Assembly: GCA_900468805.1 (NCBI GenBank)
Contig: UEIF01000040.1
Location: 18,590-82,589 of the forward strand
DNA: 64,000 nt
DNA from: Hyphomicrobiales bacterium
Lineage (GTDB): Bacteria > Pseudomonadota > Alphaproteobacteria > Rhizobiales > Rhizobiaceae
Direction of reading: 5' to 3'
How positions within the stretch are numbered: position 1 is the first letter of the stretch; every line of letters starts with the position of its first letter. Shown here piece by piece: positions 35,941 through 44,353 of this stretch. The translations under genes and the position numbers were made by a program. The notes beneath the pieces are model-generated. The model had not been told where the DNA came from, ran no database searches, and saw only the letters and a program-made list of their open reading frames with translations.

Positions 35941-36951
35941 CTAGTTCTTGAAGATCTGCTTCCAGTCGGCTTTCATGTCGATGACGGTCCATCCGGTGAT
36001 CGCTGCCGCGTCGAGCGCCTTGTCGAGACGGCCGAATTCGCTCTTGCGGTCGTAGGCATATTCGCGTTCCGCATCGGTATGGTGGACGAGCATGCCCAGA
36101 CGCGCAGGCGCACCCGCCATCGTCGTCCACTGCAGCATTTCGAGATCGCCGTCGGAATTGCCGAAGGCCGCGATCGGCCGGCGGCCGATCTCCTCGTTGA
36201 TGCCGACCGGCTTGCCCGCCTTGTCGTCGATGAAGTTGACTTCCGGCAGGCGGCGCAAAGTTGGCGTGTCGTCCTGCATCTTGAACTCGGTCTTGATCGA
36301 AGAACCGATAACCTGCTCCGGAGGAACGCCGTAGACTTTCTCCGTCCATGGCCGCATGAACTCAACGCCGCCACCCGACACGACGAACGTCTTGAAGCCG
36401 TTGGCGCGCAGGTAGGAAAGCAGCTCGACCATCGGCTGGTACACGAGTTCGGTGTAGGGCCGCTTGAACTTAGGGTCGCGTGCCGCCGAAAGCCAGTCGG
36501 TGACGACCTTCTGGAAATCCTCCGTCGTCATTCCCGCGTGGGTGACCATGATAAGTTCCAGGAGGCCTTTTTCGCCCGATGCCGCAAGCGTCTTCATATC
36601 GCCTTCGAGCACCGCCTTGAACGGCTGTACATTTTTCCATTCCGGATGCTGTGGAGCGAGCGTCTTCACGCGGTCCAGGGCGAAGGCAAGCTGGGTGTAC
36701 ATGGGATGCTCGACCCACAGCGTGCCGTCATTGTCGAACACTGCGATCCGTTCCGGCTCGGGGACGAAGTCGGGCGAGCCCTGTTTGGTTACCTTGTCGA
36801 CGAAGGCGACAATAGCTGCCTTTGGCGCGGTATCGTTCCACGATGGCAGGGGATCGCCCTGTGCGTAAGCGGATGCGGCGAGGAAAAGTGCTCCGATGAC
36901 AATCGAGATCGGAACCCTTGCAGAGCTGACGAGGTGACGGACAGTGAACAT
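35941..36951 (-). CDS. HAD-superfamily phosphatase, exported
   Basis: 336 aa from the ATG at 36951, with signal peptide (VPISIVIGALFLAASAYAQ). HAD motifs: I-VFDNDGTLWVEHPMY (nucleophile Asp), II-KTFVVSGGGVEFMRP, IV-AAFGNSDGDLEML. The pattern is that of periplasmic acid/phosphoserine phosphatase-like proteins in rhizobia; the substrate is unknown. A conserved 19-bp motif lies about 90 bp upstream (37056-37038, minus), shared with the sulfatase and regulator genes. Confidence 0.85.
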   Translation of the reverse strand: MFTVRHLVSSARVPISIVIGALFLAASAYAQGDPLPSWNDTAPKAAIVAFVDKVTKQGSPDFVPEPERIAVFDNDGTLWVEHPMYTQLAFALDRVKTLAPQHPEWKNVQPFKAVLEGDMKTLAASGEKGLLELIMVTHAGMTTEDFQKVVTDWLSAARDPKFKRPYTELVYQPMVELLSYLRANGFKTFVVSGGGVEFMRPWTEKVYGVPPEQVIGSSIKTEFKMQDDTPTLRRLPEVNFIDDKAGKPVGINEEIGRRPIAAFGNSDGDLEMLQWTTMAGAPARLGMLVHHTDAEREYAYDRKSEFGRLDKALDAAAITGWTVIDMKADWKQIFKN

Positions 36952-37037
36952 TGGATTTACCCTCCAAAACTGAGAGCGCGCGTCCGGCGCGTTGCAGCCC
37001 CAGCGCTTTCCAACTCTACCGAATGCATTCCTTCGGC

Positions 37038-37056
37038 GATATTGCCCTTTGGGGAA
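37038..37056 (-). promoter_or_regulatory. Conserved 19-bp motif, copy D
   Basis: Minus strand TTCCCCAAAGGGCAATATC, identical over all 19 bases to copy B. It points to the HAD phosphatase gene; the -10 region downstream is weaker than in copies A and B. The divergent kinase gene begins about 95 bp away. Confidence 0.65.
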
Positions 37057-37149
37057 TCGTGAAAGCCGATGGCAATCAATAGTGGTGCTCGTGGCGGATG
37101 ACACCACACCAACAAGATGTTATCGTCGCCCTGCTTGGGGGGTGGATCT

Positions 37150-39033
37150 ATGGCCTTGGGCGAGGGGGTAGGTCGATTGCAATGCGCTGGCCTCTCGCTG
37201 GCGGCGGTCTTGCTGACTGCTTCGAACTGCTTCGTCATCGCCGCGGACACGTCGTACCCAACCGTTGATCGGGTTCCGCGGGTTCTGATTCTCTACCCAT
37301 ACGACGAGAGGCTCGTGGCGACGACCGTTGCCGGAGAGGCGTTGCGAACCCGCTTGCTGCAAGCCACGGACAGCAGGATCGACCTGTTTTCGGAGTTCCT
37401 CGATCTGTCGAGATTCCCGGAATCTGATCACGTCGCGCGCATGGCGCGATACCTTGCGGAGAAGTACGCCAAATACCGCCCGGATGTGGTCGTCGCGCTC
37501 GGCAAGGAATCTGCCAGATTCATATCGACCAACCGCGAAACGATCGCTCCGGATGCGAAGATAGTGGCGGCAGGCTTCGGCAACTCGACTGCGGAGAACA
37601 TCGATCTACCCGATGACGTGATCGGGGCGTTCACGACATTCGACATTCTGAAGACGGCCGAAATGGCCCGCAGGCTGCAGCCCAATGCCCGTCATCTCTA
37701 TATCATCGGCGGATCGTCGGAGTTCGACCGAGGATGGCTGGCGACGGCGCGCGCCGATCTCGACGAGTTCTCCAAGTCGTACGAGACGACATACCTCGAA
37801 GATTTGACGATCGATGAATTCATCGATCGCGCAGCCCATGTCCCCGCCGACAGCATCATCCTGGCTCTGACGGTGTTCAAAGATCGGGCAGGGCGGAATT
37901 TCATCCCGCGCGAGGCGATCAGGCAGATCGCGACATCGGCCAGCGCTCCAGTCTATGGCCCCTATCAGACCTACCTCGACTACGGTGTCGTCGGCGGTAA
38001 TACGGTCACGTTTGACACTTTGGGCCGCACCGTCGGAGATCTTGTCATCGACGCCATTGCCGGAAAGCCGCTGTCGGATATTCAAGCGCCGCAGACATAC
38101 ATTGTGGATGGCCGGCAGCTCCGGCGTTGGGGACTTTCGGAGGGGAACCTGCCTGCGGGCACCGTCCTTATGCACAAGGAGCCAAGTCTTTGGGAGGAAC
38201 ACTGGCTGGCGGCGACGGGGACGCTTGCTGTCGTTTTGCTGCAGACGGGCATCATCGCCGCGCTGCTGCTCGAGCGACGCCGTCGCCACGATGCGGAGAG
38301 CAGGTCACGCCTTCACCTGCTCGAAGCTGTCCATCTCAACCAGTCCGCAACGGCCGGCGCCTTGTCGGCGTCGGTCGCCCACGAACTAAACCAGCCTCTG
38401 GCGGCCATCCGAAACAATGCCGAGGCTGCTTCCGTGCTGTTGCGAAGCCTCAGCCCCGATCTGGAGTTGATCCAGCAGATACTTCTGGACATCCAGGAGG
38501 ACGATCAGCGTGCGGGCGACATCATTGGCCGCATGAGAGGATTGCTCAAGAAGAGAAGCGAGATCGATTGGCAGGAGTTCGACCTGAACGACGTCACTTC
38601 GAGTGCGATTCATATCATTCATGGCGAGGCCGAACGCAGGGGGATCACGCTCAAGACAAATCGGCCGACGACGGAACTGCCGGTCCGGGCGGACAAGGTC
38701 CATGTACAGCAGGTCGTTCTCAATCTGGCCACCAATGCGATGGATGCCATGTTGGACGCTCCCGCCAAACGGATGCTAATCTTTGCGACAGGAGTGGCGA
38801 ACGGGAAGGCTGAGCTTTGTGTCGCTGACACCGGCAACGGCATTCCAGAAGAGCGGCTGTCCAGCATCTTCGAGCCGTTCTACACGACCAAGCAGGCGGG
38901 CACGGGGCTCGGTCTTTCCATAGCGCGCGCCATTGTCGAGACCTATGGCGGCATGATCTCTGCTAACAACCGACCTGAAGGCGGGGCCATCTTTCGCGTG
39001 GTCCTGCCTCTTGCCCGACGGGAGAGAGGTTGA
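37150..39033 (+). CDS. Sensor histidine kinase with ABC-binding-protein-like sensor
   Basis: 627 aa from the ATG at 37150 (GGGGGG upstream; another ATG at 37117). A signal/membrane segment is followed by a periplasmic domain like the ABC_sub_bind family (PRVLILYPYDERLVATTVAG, YRPDVVVALGKESARFI, APVYGPYQTYLDYGVVGGN). A second membrane helix lies near 362-385. The kinase core has SVAHELNQPLAAIRNNAEAA (His box), VVLNLATNAMDAML (N box) and GTGLGLSIARAIVETYGG. It overlaps the response regulator by 4 bp. Confidence 0.92.
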   Translation: MALGEGVGRLQCAGLSLAAVLLTASNCFVIAADTSYPTVDRVPRVLILYPYDERLVATTVAGEALRTRLLQATDSRIDLFSEFLDLSRFPESDHVARMARYLAEKYAKYRPDVVVALGKESARFISTNRETIAPDAKIVAAGFGNSTAENIDLPDDVIGAFTTFDILKTAEMARRLQPNARHLYIIGGSSEFDRGWLATARADLDEFSKSYETTYLEDLTIDEFIDRAAHVPADSIILALTVFKDRAGRNFIPREAIRQIATSASAPVYGPYQTYLDYGVVGGNTVTFDTLGRTVGDLVIDAIAGKPLSDIQAPQTYIVDGRQLRRWGLSEGNLPAGTVLMHKEPSLWEEHWLAATGTLAVVLLQTGIIAALLLERRRRHDAESRSRLHLLEAVHLNQSATAGALSASVAHELNQPLAAIRNNAEAASVLLRSLSPDLELIQQILLDIQEDDQRAGDIIGRMRGLLKKRSEIDWQEFDLNDVTSSAIHIIHGEAERRGITLKTNRPTTELPVRADKVHVQQVVLNLATNAMDAMLDAPAKRMLIFATGVANGKAELCVADTGNGIPEERLSSIFEPFYTTKQAGTGLGLSIARAIVETYGGMISANNRPEGGAIFRVVLPLARRERG

Positions 39034-39650
39034 TGAAACCGGTCGTCCATATCGTCGATGACGACGAATCCTATCGAACGGCGACAGCACGCCTGCTCTC
39101 CGCCTATGGTCTAACGGTCGAAGCGTATGAGTCCGGAGATCAGTTTCTCGCCCATCTTCCGGGCTGCGAGCCGGGCTGCGTTCTCCTTGACCTGCAGATG
39201 CCCGGGCAGTCTGGTCTCCAAATACAGCGCCAACTGTGCGAGCAGGCGCCGCTTTTGCCAATCATATTCCTCACGGGCGAAGGCGACATAAAGGCCAGCG
39301 TCGACGCTATGAAGGCGGGGGCTCACGACTTTCTGGAAAAGCCTGGCTCGGTTTCGGTCCTGATCGAAACGATCGGACGCGCGTTGACAAAATATGAAAA
39401 GCGCCGTGCCGAGCACGAGCGTCTGCAGGCACTGAGAGCCATGGTTGCGAGCTTGAGCGCGCGCGAAGCCGAAGTCTTCGGGCTGATCATCCGTGGCCAT
39501 CTCAACAAGCAGATTGCGTATGCCCTTGGCATATCGGAGCGAACGGTGAAGGTGCATCGCCATCAGGTCATGGAGAAGCTCGCAGCAAAATCGCTGGCGG
39601 AGGTCGTATTGATCGCCGCCGACATCGATCGTACCGCGACCCCGGAGTGA
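39030..39650 (+). CDS. Response regulator, FixJ/NarL type (REC + LuxR HTH)
   Basis: 206 aa. Receiver: VHIVDDDESYRTATARLLSA, phospho-acceptor Asp in GCVLLDLQMPGQSGLQIQ, Lys in LEKPGSVSVLI. LuxR-type output: LSAREAEVFGLIIRGHLNKQ IAYALGISERTVKVHRHQVM. It overlaps the kinase gene in ATGA fashion, so it is its cognate partner. It is the best candidate for the protein that reads the repeated 19-bp motif, though that is inference. Confidence 0.93.
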   Translation: MMKPVVHIVDDDESYRTATARLLSAYGLTVEAYESGDQFLAHLPGCEPGCVLLDLQMPGQSGLQIQRQLCEQAPLLPIIFLTGEGDIKASVDAMKAGAHDFLEKPGSVSVLIETIGRALTKYEKRRAEHERLQALRAMVASLSAREAEVFGLIIRGHLNKQIAYALGISERTVKVHRHQVMEKLAAKSLAEVVLIAADIDRTATPE

Positions 39651-39660
39651 TCGGACAATC

Positions 39661-39704
39661 TTCCCCTTAGGGCAATATCAAGCAAGCGCCGACACGCCTA
39701 CAAT
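39661..39704 (+). promoter_or_regulatory. Conserved 19-bp motif plus -10, copy C
   Basis: TTCCCCTTAGGGCAATATC (39661-39679) just after the response regulator stop, with TACAAT at 39699-39704 (spacing 7 bp longer than in copies A and B). It would drive the stand-alone receiver gene at 39752. Confidence 0.6.
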
Positions 39705-39751
39705 GACAGACAAATGCGTATCTCTCGCACTGTCACGCATGAGGGCATGAG

Positions 39752-40123
39752 GTGGGAAAGCTGCACCGCACTGTCGCTGTGGTCGATGATGATGCGAGCC
39801 TACGTCGAAGCGTCGGTCGGCTCCTCAATGCCTACGGATTTGCGGCTGTCGAATATGCTTCGGCGGAAGCTTTTCACGTCCGCGATCCGAAGACGCCGAT
39901 CGACTGTCTCGTGCTGGACATCGACCTCGGAGGCATGTCCGGCATCGAACTGCAGCGCAGGCTGAAAGGGGCTGGAGCGAAGCTGCCGATCATCTTCATC
40001 ACCGCCCTGGAAGACATGCGCCTGCAGACCGAGGCGGAGCAGGCTGGATGTATCGCATATTTGCGGAAGCCCTTTGCGGGATCCGTACTCATCGACGCAG
40101 TCAAGAAGGCGCTCGGATTGTGA
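39752..40123 (+). CDS. Stand-alone receiver-domain response regulator
   Basis: 123 aa from a GTG at 39752 (GAGGG upstream). A single REC domain: VAVVDDDASLRRSVGRLLNA, acceptor Asp in CLVLDIDLGGMSGIELQ, Lys in YLRKPFAGSVLI. There is no output domain, so it may act as a phosphate sink, feedback modulator or phosphorelay partner for the upstream kinase. It lies under motif copy C, which would make it induced by the system. Confidence 0.88.
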   Translation: MGKLHRTVAVVDDDASLRRSVGRLLNAYGFAAVEYASAEAFHVRDPKTPIDCLVLDIDLGGMSGIELQRRLKGAGAKLPIIFITALEDMRLQTEAEQAGCIAYLRKPFAGSVLIDAVKKALGL

Positions 40124-40201
40124 GTTCTTGATCGCGGAGAGACCGCCACGACGGCAGGTCAAAGGCGGACCAGTTATTCACCTTTGGCAGGGAGGCTAAA
40201 C

Positions 40202-40672
40202 ATGGAGTGGCTCAGACACTGGCGGCCGATGGCCGAAGCGCTGGCAATGGCATCATGTCTTAGTGCGCATCCATTGACTGTTGGAACGGCGTCTGCGCAG
40301 CAGATGAAGCCGAACATCCTGTTCATTCTCGGCGACAACATCGGCTACGGCCACATCGGAGCTTACGGCGGCGGGGAGTTGCGCGGATCGCCGACGCCGC
40401 GCATCGACCAGCTCGCCTCGGAAGGACTGCGGTTGACGCAGTTTCTGGTCGAGCCTTCCTGTACGCCCTCGCGGGCCGCCTTGATGACAGGGCGTTATTC
40501 TATCCGTTCCGGACTGTCGCTGGTCGCAGTTCCTGGCACGCAATTCTCACTCCCGGAGAACGAGATCACCATGGCGGAGATGCTGCACGACGCCGGCTAC
40601 GCTACTGCTATCTTCGGCAAGTGGCCCCCGGATTCTACATCAAGCTTGGATATGAGGAATTCGGACGGATAG
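40202..40672 (+). pseudogene. Second sulfatase, truncated
   Basis: 157 aa from the ATG at 40202 (GGGAGG upstream), with signal peptide ending SAQQ. Sulfatase start NILFILGDNIGYGHIGAYGG and the active-site CTPSRAALMTGRYSIRSG are present. After YATAIFGKWPP the frame leaves the family and stops, losing the C-terminal two thirds, including the second metal site. It cannot be active. It ends the sulfatase/two-component block. Confidence 0.8.
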
Positions 40673-41086
40673 GCGGTGAAATAAACGACCACGCGCTTGA
40701 TCGAATCTGGTTCCGTAGAACGCTTTGATCGGCGTTTCACGCTAAGTCCCGCAATTAAAGGGCCGATTGACACAAGAGGAGATTCTGAGCGAACGTCCCG
40801 TTGCCGGTGAGTTTGACCTGCTTGACGACGAGCCGGACGTGGATGCCGCCGAGCCCCGACGATCCGCCAACAGGTCACATCCGTTGCCCATCAGGCGAGG
40901 ACGGACCCCGCCAACGGGATCGACTGTAAGGAGACGCCGCCATGCAGGCCAATCTCTTATCAATGTCTACTTCGAGCCCGATCTATTGAAGAAGGTCGAG
41001 GGCTGGCGCTGCGCCCTAACGTTTTGAAGTCCACCGTGAGCGAGGGGCCGTTGGGGCCTTTTTCGGGCCAACGAGCGCCTCATCTA
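40673..41086. other. Intergenic, no gene seen
   Basis: Sequence between the broken sulfatase and the SDR gene. A plus frame at 40767-41027 lacks a ribosome site and any known domain. It marks the left border of the catabolic island. Confidence 0.4.
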
Positions 41087-41821
41087 TCACCACATCACAT
41101 CGCCGCCGTTGGGAGAGACAGATTGTCCTATCATGAAGCTTGCATCATCGGATGCGAGGTAGACATAGGCTGACGCTATTTCGCTCGTCGATGCCGCTCT
41201 GCCGATAGGAAGTTGCGCTATTTTCCATTTGATCCAGTCGGGGTCGCTGGCATTCCAAAGTGCTGTTTCGGTGGGGCCGGGACACACGCAGTTTACCGTA
41301 ATGCCGTGCGGTGCGAGTTCTGACGCCACGGCAGAAGTCATTGCCACGACCGCGGCTTTCGACGCTGAGTACAACGCTTGCTGCGGCGCAGGCTTGTGCG
41401 CGAGCTGAGACGCAGTGTTGATAATCCTTCCGCTGCCGCGAGCCATCATATGCGGAATCACTGCTCTCATGCCATACGCCGTGCCCCGGAGGTTAATGTC
41501 CATGATGCGGGAAAAGTCATCATCGGAGAACTCCTGAAACGGCGTGGCCGGATGGCCAATGCCTGCGTTATTCACCAGGATGTCCAATGCGCCAAACTGC
41601 TCGATGGTATGCCGGACGGCCCTACTGACGTCGGTGTCACGTGAGACGTCACAGTCGATAAGATAAGCTTCGCCTAAATCTTTGTTCTCGTCCAGGTTCG
41701 AAACCGGACGGAGATCGGCGACGGCGACATTCGCCCCCTCGCGCTGAAAACTCAGAGCGACCTCGCGGCCAATGCCGCGGGCACCTCCGAATATGAGCGC
41801 TGTTTTACCGGAGAGCCTCAT
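41087..41821 (-). CDS. SDR-family oxidoreductase
   Basis: 244 aa classical short-chain dehydrogenase. Cofactor motif ALIFGGARGIGREVALSF (GGxxGxG), DILVNNAGIGHP, catalytic Ser in INTASQLAHK, YSASK (Tyr/Lys) and CPGPTETALW. The acidic D36-like residue in VAVADLRPVS suggests NAD(H). It overlaps the hydantoinase stop (ATGA), so both are one transcript. The substrate is unknown; context suggests a keto or hydroxy intermediate of hydantoin or amino-sugar breakdown. Confidence 0.88.
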   Translation of the reverse strand: MRLSGKTALIFGGARGIGREVALSFQREGANVAVADLRPVSNLDENKDLGEAYLIDCDVSRDTDVSRAVRHTIEQFGALDILVNNAGIGHPATPFQEFSDDDFSRIMDINLRGTAYGMRAVIPHMMARGSGRIINTASQLAHKPAPQQALYSASKAAVVAMTSAVASELAPHGITVNCVCPGPTETALWNASDPDWIKWKIAQLPIGRAASTSEIASAYVYLASDDASFMIGQSVSPNGGDVMW

Positions 41822-43197
41822 TGGGGCGTGCCATAAGCGGCGCGCTGAACGAACTCACCCTCGCCGGGCTTGCCAACGTACTGGCCGCCCTCGACAATGA
41901 CCTTGCCTCTGAGAAGGACATCGCGGACTCTTCCCCGAACTTCCTGTCCTTCATACGCGGAATAATCCACGCCGTGATGCAGGCGCTCCTGTTTGATTGT
42001 CCACTTCACGTCTGGGTCGAAAACAACGAGGTCAGCGTCCGCGCCGACTGCGATCGCACCCTTACGGGGATAAAGTCCGAAGGTGCGCGCCGGCCGGGTG
42101 GCCGAAAGATCGACAAACTGATCGAGAGTAATCTTACCCTGGACAACGCCCTGGTAGAGCATGGTCAAACGCTCCTCGATACCTGGCAAGCCGTTCGGGA
42201 TGAGCGTGAAATCCTCGCGGCCATTGTCTTTTTGACCGCGGAAATTCGTCGAGGAATGATCCGACGAGACGGTCTCAAGAAGGTTATTGGCGAGCGCTCT
42301 CCAGAGGTTTGCCTGATCTTCAATGGTGCGGGGCGGAGGGGTGAAGACAAATTTAGCGCCTTCGAAATCTGGTCGATCCAGATCTTCCTGGACGAGGTAG
42401 AGATACTGGGTGCACGTTTCGGCAATGACAGGCGCGCCTCTCATCTTCCCGCGAACCACTTCCTCGAGGGCCTCCTTGCAGCTGACATGCACGATGTAGA
42501 TGGGCGCTCCGACCACCTCGGCCAACGCGATCGCGCGTGCGGTGGCCTCGGCCTCTATACGCGCCGGGCGCGACAGCGCGTGATGAATGGGCTGACGGAG
42601 GCCGCGCTCAAGGAATCGCTGTTGGAGCAAGTGGGCTGCGTCGCCGTTTTCCGCGTGCACCATTACAAGGCCACCCGATCGCTTCGCCTGATCGAGCGCC
42701 CTGACAAGTGTCAAGTCGTCGATCATGGCCCCGCCTTTGAAGGCCATAAACAATTTGAAGCTGGGGATGCCTTGTTGCGGCAACCGGGCGAGCTCTTCGA
42801 ATACACTGTCCGTGAGATCGACGACCATCATGTGGTAGCCGTAGTCGATTGCTGCCTTGCCGGATGCTTTGTTGTCCCATTTCTCGATCCCGGCGGCGAG
42901 CGATTTCCCATGCTCCTGCTGGCAAAAATCTATGATCGTGGTCGTACCGCCGCAGGCCGCAGCGATGGTCCCGGATCGAAAATCGTCTGCACTCACCATT
43001 CCCAGAGACGGGGCGTCGAGATGGGTATGAACATCGACACCTCCGGGAAGAAGAATACATTCCCCAGCCGCTATGGTATGGTCCCCGGGAGCCAGATCGC
43101 ACCCGATTTGATGAATTTTACCGTCTTCGATCGCAACGTCCGCGCGGTACGCGCCCCCGGATGAACCGATAAGGCCGCCGGAAATTATTGTCCTCAC
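41818..43197 (-). CDS. D-hydantoinase / dihydropyrimidinase
   Basis: 459 aa from a GTG at 43197 with GGGAGG 5 bp upstream; the open frame to 43398 runs through the regulatory region. Amidohydrolase metal ligands: GGVDVHTHLDAP (HxH), the carboxylated Lys in SFKLFMAFKG, His in VHAENGD and YIVHVSCKEA, and Asp in SSDHSS. It hydrolyses 5-substituted hydantoins or dihydropyrimidines to N-carbamoyl amino acids. It is divergent from the IclR gene, and a carbamoylase lies at 48466. Confidence 0.92.
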   Translation of the reverse strand: MRTIISGGLIGSSGGAYRADVAIEDGKIHQIGCDLAPGDHTIAAGECILLPGGVDVHTHLDAPSLGMVSADDFRSGTIAAACGGTTTIIDFCQQEHGKSLAAGIEKWDNKASGKAAIDYGYHMMVVDLTDSVFEELARLPQQGIPSFKLFMAFKGGAMIDDLTLVRALDQAKRSGGLVMVHAENGDAAHLLQQRFLERGLRQPIHHALSRPARIEAEATARAIALAEVVGAPIYIVHVSCKEALEEVVRGKMRGAPVIAETCTQYLYLVQEDLDRPDFEGAKFVFTPPPRTIEDQANLWRALANNLLETVSSDHSSTNFRGQKDNGREDFTLIPNGLPGIEERLTMLYQGVVQGKITLDQFVDLSATRPARTFGLYPRKGAIAVGADADLVVFDPDVKWTIKQERLHHGVDYSAYEGQEVRGRVRDVLLRGKVIVEGGQYVGKPGEGEFVQRAAYGTPQ

Positions 43198-43218
43198 AAA
43201 ATCCTCCCAGTTCCTGTT

Positions 43219-43234
43219 GTTCTCTATGCAGAAT
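43219..43234. promoter_or_regulatory. Candidate IclR operator 1
   Basis: GTTCT-CTATGC-AGAAT, a GTTCT-N6-AGAAY inverted repeat just upstream of the hydantoinase start and in the divergent gap to the IclR gene. A matching site lies before the ABC operon at 44319. Confidence 0.5.
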
Positions 43235-43320
43235 AGTGTACTGTTAAAGGAACAATAGCGAGATGCCTTGACTGCGTCAACGGCACCACGCGAAAACCGA
43301 TCGACGAGAACTGATGCGAG

Positions 43321-44214
43321 ATGCAGATGGATGATGCTGACAAGACCTCCGGCGAGCAGCCGCTCGCGCGCGAAACTCTTCGACATGACGGGACGCATTG
43401 GTTGGTTAGTCCACAGGGGGGCAACCCGCCCCGGCAGCCGGGTCCGGGACTGGTCCCTGCTTTAGACAAGGCTATTGCGGTCATCGAGTATTTGAATGCC
43501 CATGAAGTGGGGAAGGTGTCGCTGGCGGAACTTGCATCGAACCTCCAGATCACCAAGAGCCATTGTCATTCGATATTGAAGACGCTGCTCGCCTATGACT
43601 GGCTGCGCTTCGATGATTTGTCGAAGACCTATGAGCTGCATTCGGGGATTTTTGGTAGTATTTCCCGATTGCTCGGCACCCCTGCCATAGACATCATCCG
43701 CCGCGAGGTGGGAGTGTTCGTGGAGAAAGTCCGCTTTCCCTGCGTGCTGTCACAGCCTCTGGCAGACGACAGCTTCATGTTGGTCGACAAGTTCCACGAT
43801 CCCATGCGCATGGAGGTCTCCTTGCCGATGGGATATAGATATCCGCGGGATGCGTGTGCTCAAATGCGAGCTTACCTGGGATGGGCCACTCGTGAGCGTA
43901 TTGCGGACTGGATGAAAGCCTGGACCCCAACGCCTTACACGAAGCTGACCCCAGTCACGGCGTCAGAGGTGATTACCAAGATCGCCGAAACCCGGATCAA
44001 GGGCTATGCGGTGAGCCGTGGGGAATTCACCGAAGGATTGATGGCAATCGCTGTACCGATCTTCGATCGCGATCGCCGCGTCGAATATATTCTGAATTGC
44101 TCCGCGCCGGTTGCGGTTCTCGATGGCGTCGAGGCGGAAGTCGCAAGCGAAATCCGCGCAACCGTTGATCGTATTCATCGCCAGACACTTGCTCGGCCAC
44201 CCGAAGACTTCTGA
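43321..44214 (+). CDS. IclR-family transcriptional regulator
   Basis: 297 aa. N-terminal winged helix: ALDKAIAVIEYLNAHEVGKV SLAELASNLQITKSHCHSIL KTLLAYDWL. The C-terminal effector domain carries SRGEFTEGLMAIAVPIFDR and ends near RIHRQTLA, the usual IclR layout. The first 45 residues are extra hydrophilic sequence. It lies between the divergent hydantoinase-SDR unit and the ABC operon, both of which carry the same GTTCT-N6-AGAAY repeat, so it probably controls both. Confidence 0.9.
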   Translation: MQMDDADKTSGEQPLARETLRHDGTHWLVSPQGGNPPRQPGPGLVPALDKAIAVIEYLNAHEVGKVSLAELASNLQITKSHCHSILKTLLAYDWLRFDDLSKTYELHSGIFGSISRLLGTPAIDIIRREVGVFVEKVRFPCVLSQPLADDSFMLVDKFHDPMRMEVSLPMGYRYPRDACAQMRAYLGWATRERIADWMKAWTPTPYTKLTPVTASEVITKIAETRIKGYAVSRGEFTEGLMAIAVPIFDRDRRVEYILNCSAPVAVLDGVEAEVASEIRATVDRIHRQTLARPPEDF

Positions 44215-44273
44215 TTTCACAGCTTTCCAAGCCTCACCCTCGGCTCCGGACGTTCGTTCATAAAAAATGCTTG

Positions 44274-44298
44274 ACAAGCAAACCAGCTGTGCTTTCAT
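44274..44298 (+). promoter_or_regulatory. Putative promoter of the polyol-type ABC operon
   Basis: TTGACA (about 44274-44279) and TCATAA 17-18 bp downstream, about 55 bp before the binding-protein ATG. The candidate operator at 44319-44334 lies just after it. Confidence 0.45.
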
Positions 44299-44318
44299 AA
44301 ATCCGCATAAAGAATGAT

Positions 44319-44334
44319 GTTCTGTATAAAGAAC
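44319..44334. promoter_or_regulatory. Candidate IclR operator 2
   Basis: GTTCT-GTATAA-AGAAC, a 16-bp inverted repeat between promoter and the ATG at 44354. It has the same half-sites and spacing as the repeat at 43219, and an overlapping AGAAT-GATG-TTCT adds a second symmetric element. Confidence 0.55.
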
Positions 44335-44353
44335 GACATGAAGGGAACGGAAA

